A stretch of 10,020 bases of DNA from JBAWAP01 sp049589355 (lineage in GTDB: Bacteria; Chloroflexota; Anaerolineae; VGOG01). Below the pieces are notes generated by a model. The model had not been told where the DNA came from. It did no database searches and saw only the letters and a program-made list of their open reading frames with translations. This document shows, piece by piece, positions 6,438-10,020 of this stretch (position 1 is the first letter of the stretch; each line of letters starts with the position of its first letter). The stretch is from assembly GCA_049589355.1 (NCBI GenBank), contig JBAWAP010000115.1:1-10020 (forward strand), written 5' to 3'. Position numbers and translations under genes: made by a program.

Positions 6438-8180
6438 ATGATGGAGCAGAGTCCCCTGAGTTTTCGGTCGGCGGTGCTGGACTTTCGCCGCGCGCGTCGC
6501 CGGGCCGATATGGAGCAGATCATGGCTCGCCTGACCGGCAAATCGGCGGATCTTCTCTCTTACGAAGAGGTGCGCCAAAAGCTAAAGGTCAAGGGCAGCG
6601 GGAAGCAGGAACTGAAGGAAGTCCCATTGGATGCCATCGTTGGGAGTGTGGGACGTTACGCCGACTTTACCCGCAGCTTCCTGCCTCGACAGGATAGCGA
6701 CGAAGAGCGATGGGCGAGGGTCAAGATAGCAGTGACCGATTTGAGCGGGTTGCCGCCCGTAAAAGTCTACCAGGTAGGCGAAGCCTATTTTGTGCTAGAC
6801 GGCCATCACCGCGTGTCGGTTGCCCGGCAACTTGGCGCAACCCACATCCAGGCCTACGTGATCGAAATTCGCACCAAAGTGCCTCTCTCGCCCGACATCC
6901 AGCCCGATGACCTGATTTGGAAAGCCGAGTACGCTGACTTTTTGGCGCACACCCACCTGGACGAGCTCCGTCCTGAGGCCGACCTGAGCGTGAGCATCCC
7001 TGGACAGTATCAGGTGCTCGAGGAGCACATCGAGGTTCATCGCTACTTCATGGGCCTGGAGCAGGAACGGGAGATCCTGTATGAGGAGGCAGTCACTCAT
7101 TGGTACGATGAGATCTATTGGCCGGTAGTGCAGGTTATTCGAGACCGGGGCATACTGCGGGATTTCCCTGGGCAGACAGAGACCGATCTCTACCTGTGGG
7201 TTTCGGAGCACCGCGCTGCACTGGAGAAGGAGTTGGAGTGGGGGATCAGAGTTGAAGCAGCGGCCGCCGACCTGGCTACTCAGTTCAGCCCCAGGCCGCA
7301 GCGCGTCGTTGCTCGCATAGGCGAAAAGATACTGGATGCCATGACGCCCAATGGGTTCAAGGCTGGCCCACCGCCGGGACAATGGCGGAGTGAACAGCTA
7401 GAGGCTTGCGAGTATGATCGCCTGTTTGCTGATATTCTGGTGCCCGTCAGTGGCGAGGAGATTGGCTGGCAAGCGCTACAACAGGCGCTGGAGGTGGCCC
7501 GGCGCGAGGGAGCGCGGCTGTACGGTCTCCACATTGTACTTTCAGAGGCTCAAAGGGACAGTGAAGAGGCCCACGCTGTGCAGGCCGAGTTCAACCGGCG
7601 CTGCCAAGCGGCTGGCATTCCGGGAGAGTTGGCTATCGAAGTTGGAGGGATGGCGCGCAAGATATGCGAACGTGCCCGGTGGGCCGCTCTGGTCGTTGTG
7701 CATCTTGCTCACCCTCCGGCACCCCAACCGCTCGCCAGGCTGAGTTCGGGATTTCGAACCCTGATCCGGCGCTGTCCCAGGCCGGTGCTGGCAGTGCCAG
7801 GGGCTTCGTCCCATCTGGACTGTGCATTGTTGGCCTATGATGGCAGCCCCAAGGCCGATGAGGCGCTCTTCATCGCCACCTATCTGTCGTGCCGATGGAA
7901 TATCACCCTGGTAGTTGTGACGGTGATAGAAGCCGGTCGTACCACGTTGGGAACGCTGACTCGCGCTCAAAGCTACCTGGAAACGCACGGGGTGCAGGCC
8001 GCGTTCGTGAAGGAGAGCGGGCCGGTCGCCGAGGCGATCCTGAAGACGGCCGAAGAGCACGAGAGCGATCTGATCATCATGGGGGGCTATGGGTTCAGCC
8101 CGGTGCTGGAGGTGGTGCTCGGCAGCACAGTGGACCAGGTGCTGCGCGCGAGTCGGTGGCCCATGTTGATTTGCCAATAG
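6438..8180 (+). CDS. ParB-like / DUF4032-like / double universal stress protein fusion
   Basis: The protein has 580 residues and appears cytoplasmic. Residues about 58-145 form a ParB/sulfiredoxin-like fold with the signature DGHHR (121-125) in YFVLDGHHRVSVARQLG. Residues about 190-285 match the DUF4032 pattern: HRYFMG, AVTHWYDEIYWPVV, FPGQTETDLYLWV. Two UspA-like domains follow (about 328-454 and 459-579). The second keeps the nucleotide-binding motif G549-x2-G552-x9-G562-S563 and should bind ATP; the first has lost it. The start at 6438 is preferred over ATG 6441 because GGAGG (6425-6429) lies 8 nt upstream. It closes the five-gene run. The role is unknown; a nucleotide-sensing regulator with a ParB-like nucleotide-binding or NTP-hydrolysing head is a reasonable guess. 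Confidence 0.82.
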   Translation: MMEQSPLSFRSAVLDFRRARRRADMEQIMARLTGKSADLLSYEEVRQKLKVKGSGKQELKEVPLDAIVGSVGRYADFTRSFLPRQDSDEERWARVKIAVTDLSGLPPVKVYQVGEAYFVLDGHHRVSVARQLGATHIQAYVIEIRTKVPLSPDIQPDDLIWKAEYADFLAHTHLDELRPEADLSVSIPGQYQVLEEHIEVHRYFMGLEQEREILYEEAVTHWYDEIYWPVVQVIRDRGILRDFPGQTETDLYLWVSEHRAALEKELEWGIRVEAAAADLATQFSPRPQRVVARIGEKILDAMTPNGFKAGPPPGQWRSEQLEACEYDRLFADILVPVSGEEIGWQALQQALEVARREGARLYGLHIVLSEAQRDSEEAHAVQAEFNRRCQAAGIPGELAIEVGGMARKICERARWAALVVVHLAHPPAPQPLARLSSGFRTLIRRCPRPVLAVPGASSHLDCALLAYDGSPKADEALFIATYLSCRWNITLVVVTVIEAGRTTLGTLTRAQSYLETHGVQAAFVKESGPVAEAILKTAEEHESDLIIMGGYGFSPVLEVVLGSTVDQVLRASRWPMLICQ

Positions 8181-8269
8181 AGGGTTGCCCTGGGTTGAGA
8201 ACACCGACGGGTGCTCTGTGTGCTTGGATCGTCTTCAGTGGACAGCTAAAGCTTGAGGCAGAGTAGGGA

Positions 8270-8298
8270 TTGTGTTTTCGTCCAGAGTGATGTATACT
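8270..8298 (+). promoter_or_regulatory. Promoter of the antitoxin-like gene
   Basis: TTGTGT (8270-8275) and TATACT (8293-8298) are separated by 17 bp. The -10 box matches the consensus at 5 of 6 positions; the -35 box matches at 3 of 6. Transcription would start near 8305, giving a leader of about 100 nt before the GTG at 8408. Confidence 0.6.
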
Positions 8299-8361
8299 CA
8301 CAAATGCCCAGTCATTTGGCCGAGATAGGGCACAAATGTATAGCCGTTTTCGTCCGAGTGA
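8274..8361 (+). promoter_or_regulatory. Operator-like repeats around the start of transcription
   Basis: GTTTTCGTCC-(A)-GAGTGA occurs twice, at 8274-8290 and 8346-8361, the second lacking one base. Between them lie CAAATG (8301-8306), CATTTG (8313-8318, inverted) and CAAATG (8333-8338), the outer two each within CACAAATG. They overlap the promoter and predicted start site, where an autoregulating antitoxin could bind. The repeats are seen directly; the regulatory role is inferred. Confidence 0.45.
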
Positions 8362-8396
8362 CGGAAGAATGGCCACTCTTTTTGGCATTAACTGAT

Positions 8397-8403
8397 GGAG
8401 GTG
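8397..8403 (+). promoter_or_regulatory. Strong Shine-Dalgarno sequence for a GTG start
   Basis: GGAGGTG (8397-8403) ends 4 nt before the GTG at 8408 and is the strongest ribosome-binding site in the window. It decides the GTG start of the antitoxin-like gene. Confidence 0.65.
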
Positions 8404-8407
8404 AACC

Positions 8408-8737
8408 GTGGCAAGCGTAGCGATCCGAGAGATCTATCTGGAAACGTTGCATTCCCTGGGAGATGTAAGCGAGGAGGTAGAAGCTGCCATCCGCCGGCAC
8501 ACCGTAGAGCGGATCAGCGATAAGATTGCCTCATTGCGCGCCGAAGACCGGCGATGGGAGGAGAAGTACGGCTGTAGCTACGAAGTCTTCAGGGAGAAGA
8601 CAAGCAGTGATCCCGACTTCGTGGAACGCCTGCATCGTGAGCAGCCGACCTGGGAGCTTGACGTAGCCCACTGGGAGTTTTGTCATAAAGGAGTCCAGGA
8701 TTGGACACAGGAATTGCAGCGCATTTTGACGAGTTGA
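8408..8737 (+). CDS. Antitoxin-like small acidic protein
   Basis: This 109-residue protein starts at GTG behind a strong Shine-Dalgarno sequence. It is helical and charged (EEVEAAIRRHTVERISDKIASL), followed by a segment with EEKYGCSYEVF (51-61) and a Trp/Glu-rich C-terminus (WELDVAHWEFCHKGVQDW, 82-99). This resembles the roughly 100-residue partners encoded next to small toxin genes (DUF6516/TumE-type neighbours). That is recalled family shape rather than a proven match. It has its own promoter and operator-like repeats, as expected for an autoregulated antitoxin gene. Only a short stub of a following gene remains, so it may be an orphan. Moderately sure that it is a real gene, less sure of the function. 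Confidence 0.65.
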   Translation: MASVAIREIYLETLHSLGDVSEEVEAAIRRHTVERISDKIASLRAEDRRWEEKYGCSYEVFREKTSSDPDFVERLHREQPTWELDVAHWEFCHKGVQDWTQELQRILTS

Positions 8738-8808
8738 TTTCGCTGGCGAGGGCACATCTCAACTCTCCAACCCGACGCCAGCCAAGGCCGCGCCCTTGCG
8801 TGCCCTGA
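8701..8808 (+). pseudogene. Truncated start of a partner (toxin-like) gene
   Basis: A 35-codon frame opens at TTG 8701, inside the antitoxin-like gene, with AAAGGAG (8687-8693) 7 nt upstream, and stops at TGA 8806-8808. The first 24 residues (DTGIAAHFDELISLARAHL and a few more) look like the amphipathic N-terminal helix of a real protein. After residue 24 the frame becomes RRQPRPRPCVP, which is simply the terminator hairpin read through. I read this as the 5' remnant of a deleted partner gene that overlapped the antitoxin gene by 37 nt. It could also be chance. Confidence 0.35.
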
Positions 8809-8824
8809 GGCTGGCGTTGTGTTT
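8775..8824 (+). terminator. Terminator hairpin after the antitoxin-like gene
   Basis: ACGCCAGCC (8775-8783) pairs perfectly with GGCTGGCGT (8809-8817). A smaller AAGG/CCTT stem lies within the loop, and TGTGTTTT follows. The tail is mixed but T-rich. It lies 37 nt after the stop at 8737. Confidence 0.6.
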
Positions 8825-8918
8825 TAGTGAAACAGTATGAGCCCAGAGACATGTGCTCTATCCACTGGCGAGAAGCATCTGGGGCAACAAAGAGGTACAG
8901 CGTGGGGCGGAGGAATAC

Positions 8919-8953
8919 AAAAGGGCCCGTGAGCGTCACCGCCAACGGGCCCT
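8919..8953 (-). terminator. Terminator of the toxin-antitoxin operon
   Basis: AGGGCCCGT (8922-8930) and ACGGGCCCT (8945-8953) form a perfect 9-bp GC-rich stem with a 14-nt loop. On the - strand it is followed by TTTT (8922-8919) and TGTATT. It lies 25 nt beyond the antitoxin stop at 8979. Confidence 0.8.
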
Positions 8954-8978
8954 GGGGGAGTTCTTATGAGGGAAACGC

Positions 8979-9347
8979 TTATGGAGCGACGGAGGCCCGT
9001 AACTCACCGGCCACTTCACGCAGCTCGGGCAAGTCAAACAGATCAGCCAGGTCTGCCAATCCATCCAGGAATTGGTCCGGCGAAACGATCTCGACATCCC
9101 GACGCTTCAATTCGTCCAGCATCTCGTAGATGTTTAGACCAGCGTAGTGAACTGCGCCCCGGATGTCTATTTCGCCTCGCGCATAAGCCGCGCAAGCCCA
9201 ATCCAGACGACGGCGGGCCAGACTTTCCGACACCAGTTTTTTCAACAGTACGGTCTCCGACAGATGTTCTTCACGGCTCATCTGCTCCAGAGCCCTCTCC
9301 TCCTCAGGGGAGAGGCAGATGGTCTTGGTTACAGCCTGCATCGTCAT
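8979..9347 (-). CDS. Antitoxin: ribbon-helix-helix head with UPF0175-like tail
   Basis: The protein has 122 residues. Residues 5-45 (VTKTICLSPEEERALEQM, then LSETVLLKKLVSESL) have the strand-helix-helix form of a CopG/RHH DNA-binding antitoxin. Residues 46-90 (RRLDWACAAYARGEIDIRGA, VHYAGLNIYEMLDEL) resemble the UPF0175 helix-turn-helix-like module often paired with PIN-type toxins. The acidic C-terminus (DQFLDGLADLADLFDLPEL) is a likely toxin-binding segment. The ATG at 9347 is set by AAAGGAGA just upstream and overlaps the toxin's TGA by 4 nt (ATGA), so translation is coupled. It should neutralise the toxin and repress the operon. The toxin is encoded first, the reverse of the usual PIN order. 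Confidence 0.75.
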   Translation of the reverse strand: MTMQAVTKTICLSPEEERALEQMSREEHLSETVLLKKLVSESLARRRLDWACAAYARGEIDIRGAVHYAGLNIYEMLDELKRRDVEIVSPDQFLDGLADLADLFDLPELREVAGELRASVAP

Positions 9348-9850
9348 CGTCGTTCTCCTTTCCGTCGGGCCAGCGCTCCCAGTACAGCCAGGGCAGTGCG
9401 AGCCAGGTGTTTTCCGAGGCCCAAGCGACCGATGGTAGATTCGGCGGTGGTATAGCTCAGCTTACCTACATGGTACAGCAACACCACGAAGTCGGCAGTG
9501 TTCACTACCCTGAGGCCTCTTGAGCGGGCGTAATGGTATGGGTTCTGGTCGTCAATCAGAAGTACGTAGTTGCCATCAATGGCCAAAGCAATGGCCGCAT
9601 TCTCGCCTACATGATACCAATCTACCGGACGGGCCGGCTCCTGCCGGGTAATGATCTTTGTCTCACACCATTCCCGGAATTGCAGGGCAGCAGCCACCGG
9701 CAGGCCCTTCGTAATCAGAGGGTGCAGTATTTCCCTCTCCACCTCGGAGCAAACGAAGAGCTGAAAGTATTCAGGAAGAAAGGGAGTCAAACCAGCTTGA
9801 TGGGCGTTGATCCAGAATGAGGCATCCAGGGATGCCTTCGGAAGGGCCAT
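9344..9850 (-). CDS. PIN-like toxin (DUF3368-type putative ribonuclease)
   Basis: The protein has 168 residues. Acidic residues expected of a PIN nuclease appear in order: D9 in SLDASFWIN, E36/E38/E40 in CSEVEREIL, E83 in VGENAAIALAID, D100/D101 in VLLIDDQNPYHYARSRGL, and T118/D120 in RVVNTADFVVLL. The GENAAIALA and IDDxxxxxxARxxGL patterns are those of the DUF3368 branch. Such toxins cleave RNA in the cytoplasm when not bound by antitoxin. A GGAGA sequence lies 10 nt before the ATG. The gene is first in a two-gene operon with the downstream antitoxin, overlapping by 4 nt. A mobile element (copy B) lies in its 5' leader. Confidence 0.75.
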   Translation of the reverse strand: MALPKASLDASFWINAHQAGLTPFLPEYFQLFVCSEVEREILHPLITKGLPVAAALQFREWCETKIITRQEPARPVDWYHVGENAAIALAIDGNYVLLIDDQNPYHYARSRGLRVVNTADFVVLLYHVGKLSYTTAESTIGRLGLGKHLARTALAVLGALARRKGERR

Positions 9851-9887
9851 TGAGAGCTTTTCTCCACGCAGGAATGTTCGTGAGATC

Positions 9888-10006
9888 CATCCACGGTAAC
9901 TGCTCAGCCCATGTTGTCACCCTGAGCGCAGCGAAGGGTCTCGTTCTCGCGACAACGAGATGCTTCGCTCCGCTCAGCATGACAGCCTGAGTAGTCACCA
10001 TCCACG
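9888..10006. repeat. 8-bp target-site duplication CATCCACG flanking element copy B (9888-9895 and 9999-10006)
   Basis: CATCCACG abuts both ends of the element exactly. It extends to CCATCCACG if the terminal C of the element is counted, so the duplication is 8 or 9 bp; copy A gives 8 unambiguously. Confidence 0.88.
9896..9998 (-). mobile_element. MITE-like palindromic element, copy B
   Basis: This 103-bp copy lies in inverse orientation to copy A. Read on the - strand it begins GTGACTACTCAGGCTGTCAT and ends ACATGGGCTGAGCAGTTAC, identical to copy A over 20 and 19 bases. Its core differs: a long hairpin with TCTCGTT (9939-9945) pairing AACGAGA (9954-9960), extended by CTGAGCG/CGCTCAG-type arms, the common GTCACCCTGAGCG repeat type. 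It sits between the -10 box and the toxin gene, so it should be transcribed as a stable hairpin in the 5' leader. Confidence 0.85.
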
Positions 10007-10010
10007 TATG

Positions 10011-10016
10011 ATTATA
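10011..10016 (-). promoter_or_regulatory. -10 box of the toxin-antitoxin operon
   Basis: On the - strand TATAAT reads at 10016-10011, a perfect -10 hexamer. The -35 region lies outside the window. Transcription would begin near 10004, within the target duplication of copy B. Without the element the leader would be about 43 nt. Confidence 0.5.
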
Positions 10017-10020
10017 CCAC

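Noticed and set aside
8198..8217. AGAACACC/GGTGCTCT hairpin after the five-gene run
   Set aside because: It has one mismatch in an 8-bp stem and no following T-tract, so it is too weak to call a terminator.

Overview
The window reads as accessory DNA from a GC-rich anaerobic or facultative bacterium, most likely a member of the Chloroflexota (Anaerolineae-like). That assignment is inference. It rests on Thr/Pro-rich linkers after lipoprotein signals, several multi-cluster ferredoxin proteins, a ParB-like/USP fusion protein, toxin-antitoxin genes and short palindromic REP-like repeats. No rRNA or intact tRNA is present.

Layout on the + strand. Positions 1-243 hold the 3' end of an upstream gene with a zinc-ribbon-like, HypA-like tail. 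A 112-bp element (140-251) has inserted into that end. A winged-helix/polyferredoxin protein (264-1346) and a 76-residue stand-alone Lrp/AsnC-type RAM domain (1387-1617) follow. After a 234-bp gap comes a tight five-gene run (1852-8180): a lipoprotein fused to a YhfC-type intramembrane protease, a Tat-exported DUF362 lipoprotein, a natural NapH-NapG fusion, a metallophosphoesterase and a ParB-like/DUF4032-like/double-USP protein. The first two junctions overlap by 4 and 11 nt and the last two gaps are 18 and 29 nt, so co-transcription is likely. Genes 3-5 look like a membrane and extracytoplasmic electron-transfer module.

The right end is defence-like or accessory. A promoter with repeated operator-like motifs precedes an antitoxin-like gene (8408-8737), whose partner survives only as a short stub running into a terminator hairpin. 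On the - strand a PIN-like toxin (9850-9344) and an RHH-type antitoxin (9347-8979) form a toxin-first operon that ends at a clean terminator.

The strongest new observation is a small mobile element present twice in opposite orientations (140-251 on +, 9896-9998 on -). Both copies share the same outer ends (GTGACTACTCAG...CTGAGCAGTTAC) but carry different palindromic cores, and each is flanked by a perfect 8-bp target duplication (GGAGAATA and CATCCACG). Copy A duplicated the ribosome-binding site of the ferredoxin gene and broke what had been an ATGA stop/start overlap with the upstream gene. Copy B lies just downstream of the -10 box of the toxin-antitoxin operon.
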